Below, piece after piece: positions 1-5,477 of a stretch of 5,477 nucleotides of DNA (positions within the stretch are counted from its first letter, which is position 1; the number at the start of each line of letters is the position of its first letter). Where the stretch lies: positions 1 to 5,477 of the forward strand of contig CAZIPZ010000235.1 of assembly GCA_964541075.1 (NCBI GenBank), written 5' to 3'. Position numbers and translations under genes: made by a program. Under the pieces are notes generated by a model. That model was not told the origin of the DNA. It saw nothing but the letters and a program-made list of their open reading frames with translations, and ran no database searches. Source of the DNA: CAZIPZ01 sp964541075. GTDB taxonomy: Bacteria; Acidobacteriota; Terriglobia; 20CM-2-55-15.

Positions 1-1399
1 CCAGAACAGCAGCGACCGCAATCGAGAGCAGCAACGACGCTGCAAACACCATCGCAGAACGGCTGCTTGCAACCTTCACCCCCGCAAGATAAAAAGATTC
101 CGGAATTACCGTCAGCACAATCCAGTCTTGACTGCCTGGACCGTCGTAGGCCCTTGCATGAACCAACCACGTCTCCCGTGACAGCGGCCTCGTCGTCACC
201 TGATCGAAAGTGAACTGGATCGCAGCACTGAGCCTTCCGCTGCCGGCGGCCGTCTTTTCCAGTGCGGATAGGGCAAGGGCCGTGACAGGATCGTCAGCGG
301 GAGTCGAGGAAGCAACGATCTTCCTCGTACCATCGACGATCACAGCACGGCCTCGCTCCGATACCGGAAGCGCTTTCAGCAACGCGTCAATTGGTCCGGA
401 ACCACTTGACGGCGACCGAGCCAGATGCTCGTCAAGCTGAAATCGAATATTGGCGGAGATCTCTTCTTGCAATAGACCAGCCAGGCGATGTCCGTCCTCG
501 TCGGCGCTTCGCAGTGTGACGTACGCGGTTACAGCGACCATCAACAGCACCAATGCGATGAACGGCGCCAGTAGAACCATCCGGATGGGCCAAACCGGCA
601 TTAATGCACCCGCCCGCGTTGCCTCCGAACCGGCCTCCCAAACCCATTCCTTGCGGCTCAACGGCCGTTCTTTAACGTGATCGGGAATGTCCGCCCAGAA
701 CATTCCGAGCGTTCGGGTCAGTGGGAAAGCCAAGAGCATCGCCGCCGGGGCGATGATCCATGTCAGTCCAGTGGTGAAGACCAGCGCCGAACTGACAAAC
801 CGATAGGACAGTGCGGCCGTAAACGTATCCGAGCAGATGTAACCCCACAGAACAGGCTCGATGCCCATGAATATCGCAACAAACCCAACATAGAATCCCC
901 ACGTCCGAACGCGCCGGAAATCGGGATTCTTTCCTATCAGCTGATAAGCGATCCAGAAACAGGCAGGATTGATGAAGTACCCCGGCAGCCAGTTCAGCAG
1001 AAACTCCAGAGGCACGCCTTCAATGAGATCCGAGATTCCATAGGCAAATGGAACGGCGATGAGAGCCGGGTAGCCAAAGAGAACGATACAAAGAAAGACC
1101 ATCAGGTCTTTCAACGACTCCAGCGTCTGCGCGCCCGGAACCAAAACGACGAACGAGCCGAGATAACCCGCAACAATAACCGCCAGAAACGTCACGGGAA
1201 TGCTCAGCACTGCCTTCGCATTCCAGGACTGCCGCTGTCGCCCAATGACCCAGCGTCGACCAGGACGAAAAGTGAACCCGCAGAACGCGAAAATCGCGAG
1301 AATCAGGCCGGATACGTAAGAAACCCGCCCCCACACTTCCAAGATCGGTATCGGCATCCCCGCAAACAGGGCTTCCAGCCAATTGAGGATCGTGTTCAT
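1..1399 (-). CDS. Multi-TM membrane sensor protein with Cache-like extracytoplasmic domain (N-terminal part, output domain off the window)
   Basis: An unbroken reading frame of 466 codons runs off the left edge without a stop. The ATG at 1399-1397 is the only sensible start, because an in-frame TGA lies at 1420-1418 and no other start codon follows it; the Shine-Dalgarno is weak (GAAAG about 17 bases upstream). Hydrophobic segments lie at about residues 24-45, 63-87, 98-118, 130-152, 167-188, 203-227 and 272-294. A soluble stretch of about 150 residues follows (295-445), then another hydrophobic segment from about 447. The soluble part ends in the pattern QDWIVLTVIPESFYLAGV, which resembles the end of Cache sensor domains just before the second flanking helix (family knowledge). 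This suggests a periplasmic small-molecule sensor preceded by an unusual membrane block of about six helices. The output domain (histidine kinase, nucleotide cyclase, diguanylate cyclase or phosphatase) is not visible, so the signalling class is open. I could not assign the N-terminal membrane block to a named family. Confidence 0.85.
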   Translation of the reverse strand, partial: MNTILNWLEALFAGMPIPILEVWGRVSYVSGLILAIFAFCGFTFRPGRRWVIGRQRQSWNAKAVLSIPVTFLAVIVAGYLGSFVVLVPGAQTLESLKDLMVFLCIVLFGYPALIAVPFAYGISDLIEGVPLEFLLNWLPGYFINPACFWIAYQLIGKNPDFRRVRTWGFYVGFVAIFMGIEPVLWGYICSDTFTAALSYRFVSSALVFTTGLTWIIAPAAMLLAFPLTRTLGMFWADIPDHVKERPLSRKEWVWEAGSEATRAGALMPVWPIRMVLLAPFIALVLLMVAVTAYVTLRSADEDGHRLAGLLQEEISANIRFQLDEHLARSPSSGSGPIDALLKALPVSERGRAVIVDGTRKIVASSTPADDPVTALALSALEKTAAGSGRLSAAIQFTFDQVTTRPLSRETWLVHARAYDGPGSQDWIVLTVIPESFYLAGVKVASSRSAMVFAASLLLSIAVAAVL

Positions 1400-1607
1400 G
1401 TCGTTGTGCGGCCGCTTTCAACCGCTATCGCCGAACCGCTGCGCCATCTTTGTGCGGTACATCGTTGCAGGCCCGGGCGAAGATTTAATAGACGCGATGC
1501 GCGCGATGCTCTTGGACTGCTGACGTGGAGCCGCCAACAAAAATGACCCGCACCGTCGCTGCCCCCATCGGCGATGACTGCGAGATAGACTCGAGAGGAG
1601 CAGGGCT

Positions 1608-1636
1608 ATTCGACGGCAGGGACCGGATCTTGTCAA
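1608..1636 (-). promoter_or_regulatory. Putative sigma70-type promoter for the sensor gene
   Basis: On the minus strand, a perfect -35 TTGACA (1636-1631) is followed after 17 bases by TCGAAT (1613-1608), matching 4 of 6 bases of the -10 consensus. It points toward the sensor ATG at 1399 and would give a leader of roughly 200 nt. Spacing and the -35 are good and the -10 is mediocre, so this is a pattern-based prediction only. Confidence 0.4.
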
Positions 1637-1672
1637 GGTAATTGTAGGTAATCGAGTATTTTCATTTAATCG

Positions 1673-1689
1673 CCGTGGGAGTCCCACGG
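1673..1689. promoter_or_regulatory. Perfect 8-bp-arm dyad, possible operator
   Basis: CCGTGGGA-G-TCCCACGG is a perfect inverted repeat with a single central base. The one-base spacer is too tight for a relaxed RNA hairpin and no T-run follows on the plus strand, so a dimeric regulator site is more likely than a terminator. It sits upstream of the putative leftward promoter and about 165 bp before the methyltransferase start. The function is inferred only from symmetry and position. Confidence 0.3.
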
Positions 1690-1737
1690 GCCGCCATCGA
1701 CGGCCCTCTGTGCAAGGCGATCGACCACGAACTCACT

Positions 1738-1753
1738 GTGGCCACGTGGCCAC
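1738..1753. promoter_or_regulatory. 16-bp perfect palindrome made of tandem GTGGCCAC, possible operator
   Basis: The sequence GTGGCCACGTGGCCAC is its own reverse complement and consists of two direct copies of the self-complementary octamer GTGGCCAC. It lies 99 bp before the methyltransferase start, where an operator or autoregulatory site would be plausible. It contains two TGGCCA sites and a central CACGTG. No binding protein can be named from the window. Confidence 0.35.
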
Positions 1754-1830
1754 CCGCAACTGGTAAGGTTTCAACGGCCGGGCGGTGTCCCCCCTAACCG
1801 TTAAAACAAGGTAGACCACATCTGGGCTGA

Positions 1831-1836
1831 AGGGAG
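1831..1836 (+). promoter_or_regulatory. Distant ribosome binding site for the cytosine methyltransferase
   Basis: AGGGAG (within AAGGGAGA) is the only purine-rich Shine-Dalgarno-like stretch before the ATG at 1853, but it leaves 16 bases, longer than the usual 5-10. No alternative in-frame start exists between the upstream stop (TAA at 1802) and 1853. The downstream GTG at 1874 is even farther away and would cut into the strand before motif I. The ATG is therefore kept, with probably modest translation. Confidence 0.4.
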
Positions 1837-1852
1837 ATTATCAACGTCTACA

Positions 1853-2998
1853 ATGGGGCGGACTGTTTACAGGGTGGCTGAGTTCTTCGCGGGCATCGGG
1901 CTTGTTCGCCTTGCCCTGGAGCAGGAAGGATTCAATGTCGTCTTCGCGAATGACATCGAGCACAGCAAGCGGAGGATGTACGCCGAGAACTTCGATGCGT
2001 CACACTTCGTGCTAGGCGATGTGAGGGACATCAAGGGCAAGTCGATTCCGGACATCGATTTGGCGACGGCGTCCTTTCCATGCACCGACCTTTCCCTTGC
2101 CGGCAACCGCGCCGGCCTCAATGGCAAAGAGTCGAGCGTGTTCTGGGAGTTCGCTCGAGTTATAGACGAGATGGGCGATCTCCGGCGGCCCCAGGTGATC
2201 CTTCTCGAGAATGTGGTCGGTTTCGCAACATCCCATGGCGGGCGCGACGTAGCTTCCGCAATCGAGAGGCTCAACGAGCTTGGTTACTCCTGTGACATGT
2301 TCACAATCGATGCCCGCATGTTCGTTCCCCAAAGCAGACCAAGGCTTTTTATCGTCAGCACACAGCGGCAAATCGAACAGCAGGAAACAGAGGATTCGTG
2401 GATCCGCCCGGCGTGGATTCACGAGTTCAGGCGCTCCCATCGAACACTCAACATGCAGTTCCTGCCTCTGAAGCAGCCAAGGCAGCAACAGTTCCAGCTT
2501 TCAGAGTGCGTTGAACGGTTTGGCCCCAGCCATCCCATGTGGTGGGAGGGTGAACGCATGGAGAGGTTCCTCAATTCACTCTCGTCAATCCAGTCCGAGC
2601 GGCTTGCGACACTGCGCTCAATGCCCAAGCGGACCTGGGCAACTGCTTACAGGAGAACCCGGAATGGAAGGCCTATGTGGGAAATCCGCGCCGACGGCAT
2701 CAGTGGATGCCTGAGAACAGCTAGGGGAGGTTCGGGAAAGCAAGCTCTCATCGAGGCAGGCAAAGGCAACACGCGCGTGCGCTGGATGACCCCGATGGAA
2801 TACGCCCGGCTTCAAGGCGCGCCCGATTTTAATCTGGGTGGCGCCCGGCGCAATGATGCACTCTCGGCCTTTGGCGACGGTGTCTGTGTTCCCGTCATTG
2901 CATGGATTGCGCGGGAATACCTCAAACCAATACTGAAAGAGTCCGTTGCCGGCGTCGTCGCCCAAAACCGACTCGCTGTCACTTATTCAGCATCGTAG
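1853..2998 (+). CDS. DNA (cytosine-5-)-methyltransferase (Dcm/HhaI-type), complete
   Basis: This 381-residue protein transfers a methyl group from S-adenosylmethionine to C5 of cytosine in a specific DNA site. The ordered motifs are visible: I FFAGIGLVRLALE (11-23) for SAM binding; IV SFPCTDLS (74-81) with catalytic Cys77; VI LLENVVGF (117-124) with the ENV triad; VIII QSRPRLFIV (160-168); IX around ISGCLRTARGG (283-292); X FGDGVCVPVIAW (340-351). The target-recognition region, about 175-282, is roughly 110 residues, which fits a single-specificity enzyme. Motif X has GDG where GN-type sequences are common, a variation I recall from related proteobacterial-type enzymes. It is followed 178 bp later by a RelE-like fusion protein on the same strand. 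No recognisable restriction endonuclease or Vsr nuclease is in the window, so it is either an orphan (regulatory or defensive) methylase or part of an unusual system. The recognition site cannot be read from the sequence. GC in a sampled line (52 %) is lower than in the downstream RNA methyltransferase. Confidence 0.95.
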   Translation: MGRTVYRVAEFFAGIGLVRLALEQEGFNVVFANDIEHSKRRMYAENFDASHFVLGDVRDIKGKSIPDIDLATASFPCTDLSLAGNRAGLNGKESSVFWEFARVIDEMGDLRRPQVILLENVVGFATSHGGRDVASAIERLNELGYSCDMFTIDARMFVPQSRPRLFIVSTQRQIEQQETEDSWIRPAWIHEFRRSHRTLNMQFLPLKQPRQQQFQLSECVERFGPSHPMWWEGERMERFLNSLSSIQSERLATLRSMPKRTWATAYRRTRNGRPMWEIRADGISGCLRTARGGSGKQALIEAGKGNTRVRWMTPMEYARLQGAPDFNLGGARRNDALSAFGDGVCVPVIAWIAREYLKPILKESVAGVVAQNRLAVTYSAS

Positions 2999-3099
2999 AG
3001 GCTCATCTCTTCCACTGCTTTCATGCAGAGTCGAAGCTCATAAAACGGCTCGATTCGGCTAAAGCCGGCCATATCGGCGACTAGGCATAGTTGGGAACC

Positions 3100-3180
3100 A
3101 TGAAGGACGACACGGCCGCCGTTCTTCCTTTATATTGTGACCCGTTCGCAATCGCGCGAGATACATTGGCTGAGCTATGA
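3100..3180 (+). CDS. Possible 26-codon leader ORF coupled to the next gene
   Basis: An ATG at 3100 opens a 26-codon frame that ends in TGA at 3178-3180, overlapping the ATG of the 199-residue protein in an ATGA junction typical of translational coupling. The region before it has GGGA (3093-3096), but only three bases from the ATG, so initiation would be poor unless the in-frame TTG at 3091 is used. The peptide begins MKDDTAAV and matches no family I know. It may be chance; the exact ATGA overlap and the weak ribosome binding site of the following gene are the only support. Confidence 0.25.
   Translation: MKDDTAAVLPLYCDPFAIARDTLAEL
3107..3136 (+). promoter_or_regulatory. Weak candidate promoter for the RelE-like fusion gene
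   Basis: TATATT (3131-3136) matches 5 of 6 bases of the -10 consensus, and ACGACA (3107-3112) matches 4 of 6 of the -35, with an 18-base spacer. Transcription would start near 3143, giving a leader of about 34 nt. It would give the downstream gene an expression route independent of the methyltransferase. It is incompatible with translation of the whole 26-codon leader ORF from the same transcript. Confidence 0.3.
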
Positions 3181-3776
3181 AAGATTTTGTGATCAAGGCT
3201 TCATTCCTCCGATCTTGCATTGACTTGCCGATGATGGTTCGCAAGGAAATCGTATCTCAGCTCGAAGTGTTTTCGAGGAATCCGCGAACCAGGCGTTTCG
3301 ATCTGGAGTGTATAGACAGATCGAAACGAGTGTATGCCTTTCCTGTCGACTCCGGAGAGCGGATCATTATGCGGCTGGACAAGTCGCAGACTTCGCTGCT
3401 TTTTCTTGAAACAGAAGGCTCGGCTTACTCGCCGGGCATTGATCATTGGCGTCGTGCACAGGAAGGAGTTATTGCTCCCGTCGAGGCGATCGACACTTTA
3501 CTCGTCCAGGAAAAGTATCTGCCGCTGACCCGGCGCCTGCTTGAAGTAGATTCGACAACCAGGGAAGTGGAGTTTCGGTTTGCCGAGTTGGAGAGGATCA
3601 TCAATGCGCACCTTCCTCCGGAAGCTCGGCAATTCCCAAACTGGTGGGCGAATCAGAAGTCGGGCAAACGGTCGCAAGCCTTCGCCTGGATGGCCGCCGG
3701 TTGGGTCGTCGTCAAAGTCGACATTAAGGCCGGGTTGGTGCGGTTGAAGAACATGGAAGTCGAGGGGGCGGGTTGA
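3177..3776 (+). CDS. RelE/ParE-like domain fused to a conserved WW..N/AGW C-terminal domain (DUF7662-like)
   Basis: The 199-residue soluble protein starts at ATG 3177, because an in-frame TGA at 3171-3173 excludes anything longer. Residues 1-95 follow the RelE/ParE-type pattern, particularly the version seen at the N-terminus of some UvrD-like helicases: F..SCIDLP..V...I...L..F..NP, then a strand with R62 and R66, then LLFLETE..AY..W. A helical, acidic linker covers about 100-135. The C-terminus (about 135-191) has LPPEARQFPNWWANQ, then SQAFAWMAAGWVVVKVDIKAG, a conserved small domain that I believe is Pfam DUF7662, of unknown biochemical function. A RelE-like fold could be an mRNA endonuclease or only a nucleic-acid-binding module; the classic catalytic residues cannot be confirmed by eye. 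No antitoxin gene precedes it. It lies 178 bp behind a DNA methyltransferase and overlaps the RNA methyltransferase downstream. The domain assignments are from pattern memory, not a search. Confidence 0.8.
   Translation: MKDFVIKASFLRSCIDLPMMVRKEIVSQLEVFSRNPRTRRFDLECIDRSKRVYAFPVDSGERIIMRLDKSQTSLLFLETEGSAYSPGIDHWRRAQEGVIAPVEAIDTLLVQEKYLPLTRRLLEVDSTTREVEFRFAELERIINAHLPPEARQFPNWWANQKSGKRSQAFAWMAAGWVVVKVDIKAGLVRLKNMEVEGAG
3762..3768 (+). promoter_or_regulatory. Ribosome binding site supporting a TTG start
   Basis: GAGGGGG lies four bases before TTG 3773, inside the last codons of the preceding gene. It supports initiation at TTG rather than at GTG 3830 or ATG 3833, which have no comparable purine-rich stretch in front. 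The TTGA overlap with the upstream stop would let terminating ribosomes re-initiate. Confidence 0.5.
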
Positions 3777-4987
3777 GCGCGCAACGTTGTGACGAGCTTC
3801 GACTGACGGGCTCGGGTGGCGCGAACCGGGTGATGGAGGCGGAGTTCAAGCGGCTCGTGATGCGGTCGCCGTTCGATGTGCGAATAGAGAAGCCGCAGCG
3901 TGAGGGAGATGCGACGCTGCTCTACCCGTTCGAGCCGCGAGTCGCATGGGTTGCCGCGTGTTATCACCGCACGTCGTCGCGCATCACCTGGGACCTTTGC
4001 TCAAGCGACGCGGTATATCTGGAGCCACTTTTTTCCGACCTTGTACCTGTGCTCTCCGCGGACGAAAGGCTTCCCGCCGGCGAAATCCTGCGCTTCTCGG
4101 TGGAGGTCGGTGCGGCGTCCGACTTCAAGGCTTCGCCGCTCCAGCTTCGCGGCGTCGTTAAGAACGCGTTGGTCGATGTTCTCACATCGCGGGGAATCGC
4201 CGCAGAACTCGATGCAAATTCGCCCGACGTCGTGTTCGTCGTGCGCCGGTCGGGAACTCCCGAAGCGCGCCGGACCGTCGTTGGCATCGACATCGGTGGT
4301 GGAGCGCGGCATCGTCGCGGCGCGCGGGTAGCGATGGGACCGGCGCCGCTCCGCGAGACGATGGCCGCCCAGTTGATCATGCTGTCGCGCTGGGATGCGC
4401 GAACCGAACCCCTCGTCGATCCGATGTCCGGTGGCGGAACGATTCCGATTGAAGCGGCCGGTCTCGCCGTGGGTGCGGCCATTCGAAAACCCGTTGATCT
4501 TCCGCTCAGTCATCTCGCTGCGTTTGAGGACCTGGGAATCCAAACTCCTGACCTCTTCCCCGGCACTACACCCCGCATTCTGGCTCTCGATGTAGACTCG
4601 ATGCGAATTCCCGCAATTGTCGGGAATCTCCGGGCCGCCGGACTCACCGGCGCTTCGCACGAGGATTCAATCGTTATCGCCAGCCAGGACGTCCGTACGC
4701 TGACCCCGCAGTACGTCCACCGCATGCTGCCCTCGGCGCGAGACATGAAGCCGGGCGTCTTCTGCTTCAACCCGCCATACGGTGTGCGCATGGGCGCCGA
4801 AAACGAAAAGCAGCTGCTTTCCCTGTACTCGGACATGGGACGGGCCTTCGCGCGTTTCCCCGGCTGGCGTGCAGCCTGCTTCGTGGCGAACCCCTATTTT
4901 GTGGAAGCGTTCGGTCGCGCTCCGGTCATGACGAAACCAGCGACGAACGCGGAACTGCGCGGCGCCTTTCTGGTGTATCAGTTTTAG
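3773..4987 (+). CDS. THUMP-domain class I SAM-dependent RNA guanine-N2 methyltransferase (RlmL N-terminal/TrmN type)
   Basis: This 404-residue protein probably makes N2-methylguanosine in 23S rRNA or tRNA (COG0116 family knowledge). From about residue 9, LRLTGSGGANRVMEAEFKRL aligns with the N-terminal ferredoxin-like segment of the family (usual form FFATC..GLE..L..EL..L). A THUMP domain follows (about 60-175, ending TVVGIDIGG). The methyltransferase core has RGARVAMGPAPLRETMAAQL (182-201), motif I PLVDPMSGGGTIPIEAA (213-229), an acidic strand LALDVDS (270-276) and the catalytic N-P-P-Y at 333-336 before G337. The start is TTG, chosen because a later ATG (3833) would remove the N-terminal segment and because GAGGGGG precedes it. 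The start overlaps the upstream stop (TTGA), so translation is probably coupled. Length fits the single-domain members, about half of the bifunctional E. coli RlmL. Sampled GC of 60-63 % suggests a resident gene. Which RNA position is modified cannot be decided here. Confidence 0.92.
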   Translation: MSAQRCDELRLTGSGGANRVMEAEFKRLVMRSPFDVRIEKPQREGDATLLYPFEPRVAWVAACYHRTSSRITWDLCSSDAVYLEPLFSDLVPVLSADERLPAGEILRFSVEVGAASDFKASPLQLRGVVKNALVDVLTSRGIAAELDANSPDVVFVVRRSGTPEARRTVVGIDIGGGARHRRGARVAMGPAPLRETMAAQLIMLSRWDARTEPLVDPMSGGGTIPIEAAGLAVGAAIRKPVDLPLSHLAAFEDLGIQTPDLFPGTTPRILALDVDSMRIPAIVGNLRAAGLTGASHEDSIVIASQDVRTLTPQYVHRMLPSARDMKPGVFCFNPPYGVRMGAENEKQLLSLYSDMGRAFARFPGWRAACFVANPYFVEAFGRAPVMTKPATNAELRGAFLVYQF

Positions 4988-5008
4988 CGCGAATTCACCG
5001 GTTCAGCT

Positions 5009-5477
5009 TCAGACCAGTTGCGCCGTCTGAGACAGAAATTGCTCGTAAGATCCCCGGAAGTCTGCGATTCGACCCTTCTCGAAGCACCAGATGCGAGTGG
5101 CCACTTCGTCGATGACGTCGTGATCATGGGTCACGAACAAAACGGTGCCGCGATAATTCTGCAAGGCGATGTTGAGTGCATTGATGGATTCGAGATCCAG
5201 ATGGTTCGTCGGCTCGTCGAGCACGAGAAAGTTCGGTTTCTTCAGCATGAGACGGCAGAAGATGATTCGCGCGGCTTCTCCTCCGGAGAGCGCGTCGGTT
5301 CGCTTCAAGGCATCATCCCCACTGAACAGCATTTGGCCAAGCAATCCGCGCAATTCTTCCTGCGAGGCGCTGCGATCGAATTCGTGAAGCCATTCGATGA
5401 CGCTCACGCCAGGACGGATCGACTCGCGGTGATCCTGCGCGAAGTACCCGACGGAGACTTCATGGCCCCACGTCACC
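5009..5477 (-). CDS. ybiT: ABC-F family ATPase, YbiT-like (C-terminal fragment, start beyond right edge)
   Basis: This is the last 155 residues of a duplicated-cassette ABC-F protein. The first codon seen is an internal GTG (Val), not a start, and the frame continues past 5477. The second ATP-binding domain shows the Q-loop GYFAQDH (10-16), the signature LSGGE (63-67), Walker B with the ABC-F hallmark FLVLDEPTNHLD (83-94) and the switch His117 in VTHDHD. The segment with EWL...LRGLLGQMLFSGDD...LSGGE resembles E. coli YbiT more than EttA or Uup. ABC-F proteins are soluble and act on stalled or initiating ribosomes at the E site rather than in transport (family knowledge). The gene converges on the RNA methyltransferase with only 21 bp between the stop codons. 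No membrane segment is present. The ABC-F call is very secure and the YbiT subgroup is likely. Confidence 0.93.
   Translation of the reverse strand, partial: VTWGHEVSVGYFAQDHRESIRPGVSVIEWLHEFDRSASQEELRGLLGQMLFSGDDALKRTDALSGGEAARIIFCRLMLKKPNFLVLDEPTNHLDLESINALNIALQNYRGTVLFVTHDHDVIDEVATRIWCFEKGRIADFRGSYEQFLSQTAQLV

Larger units (their letters stand above)
1400..1852. other. Divergent intergenic region without a convincing gene
   Basis: This 453-bp stretch separates the leftward sensor from the rightward DNA methyltransferase. I see no supported coding region: the open frames here are short, arginine/serine-rich and lack a ribosome binding site. It contains a sigma70-like promoter facing the sensor, two perfect dyads (1673-1689 and 1738-1753) and five GGCC sites between 1689 and 1779. 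An 8-bp palindrome GCCCGGGC lies at 1471-1478. I found no clear sigma70 promoter for the rightward gene and no tRNA-like or terminator structure. Confidence 0.6.

Noticed and set aside
677..1546. A 289-codon plus-strand open frame overlapping the sensor gene
   Set aside because: Its translation is rich in Arg, Gln, Asn, Glu and Pro without any domain pattern. It lies antisense to a 466-codon frame with clear membrane helices and a Cache-like segment, so it is a shadow frame.
1630..1659. Rightward promoter TTGTCA...GAGTAT for the DNA methyltransferase
   Set aside because: The -10 match is 3 of 6. The alternative TATTTT sits at a 21-base spacing, and the same bases form a better leftward promoter.
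1418..1687. An 89-codon minus-strand frame directly upstream of, and in frame with, the sensor
   Set aside because: It ends at a TGA six codons before the sensor ATG, has an Arg/Ser-rich unstructured translation and no ribosome binding site. The putative -35/-10 elements lie inside it.
3015..3028. CTGC/GCAG short hairpin just after the DNA methyltransferase stop
   Set aside because: A four-pair stem with no following T-tract is expected by chance.
3056..3067. CGGCT-AA-AGCCG inverted repeat after the DNA methyltransferase, considered as a terminator
   Set aside because: The stem is five base pairs with a two-base gap and no T-run follows, so it does not look like an intrinsic terminator.
4001..4660. 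A 219-codon minus-strand frame opposite the RNA methyltransferase
   Set aside because: It is antisense to a gene with well-conserved THUMP and methyltransferase motifs, and its composition is typical of a reverse-frame artefact in GC-rich DNA.
5009..5030. TCAGAC...GTCTGA inverted repeat overlapping the ABC-F stop codon, considered as a bidirectional terminator between the convergent genes
   Set aside because: It has only six pairs around a ten-base loop, lies inside the ABC-F coding end and has no adjacent T-run on either strand.
1..5477. CRISPR arrays, tRNA/rRNA genes, insertion sequences
   Set aside because: I saw no regularly spaced repeats, no tRNA-like cloverleaf sequence, no transposase motifs and no terminal inverted repeats with target duplications.

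Overview
This looks like a chromosomal segment from a moderately GC-rich bacterium (hand counts of single 60-base lines give about 52 to 63 % GC). Genes are tightly packed, and the flanks carry ordinary housekeeping functions. The phylum cannot be fixed from the sequence alone. A multi-TM/Cache sensor beside a DNA methyltransferase would fit a free-living soil-type Gram-negative such as an acidobacterium or proteobacterium, but this is only an impression.

Layout. Positions 1-1399 on the minus strand hold the N-terminal 466 residues of a large membrane sensor. It has about seven N-terminal transmembrane segments, an extracytoplasmic Cache-like domain and a further membrane segment; the output domain lies beyond the left edge. 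A 453-bp divergent intergenic region (1400-1852) follows. It has a good sigma70-like promoter pointing at the sensor, two perfect dyads and a cluster of GGCC sites, but no convincing gene. On the plus strand come a DNA cytosine-5 methyltransferase (1853-2998), a 199-residue protein that appears to join a RelE/ParE-like fold to a conserved WW..N/AGW C-terminal domain (3177-3776), and a THUMP-domain RNA guanine-N2 methyltransferase of the RlmL/TrmN type (3773-4987). The last two overlap, with a TTG start inside the preceding stop (TTGA). At the right edge, convergent on the minus strand, lies the C-terminal part of a YbiT-like ABC-F ATPase (5009-5477).

How they may work together. The RNA methyltransferase and the ABC-F protein both act on rRNA/ribosomes and look like resident genes. 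The C5-methyltransferase and the RelE-like fusion protein have lower GC in sampled lines and look like a small accessory module between the sensor and the translation genes. No recognisable restriction endonuclease accompanies the methyltransferase. The RelE-like/WW-AGW protein is therefore the only local candidate for an effector or partner, and is the most interesting element here. Its role as a restriction, toxin or defence component is a hypothesis, not something the sequence proves.
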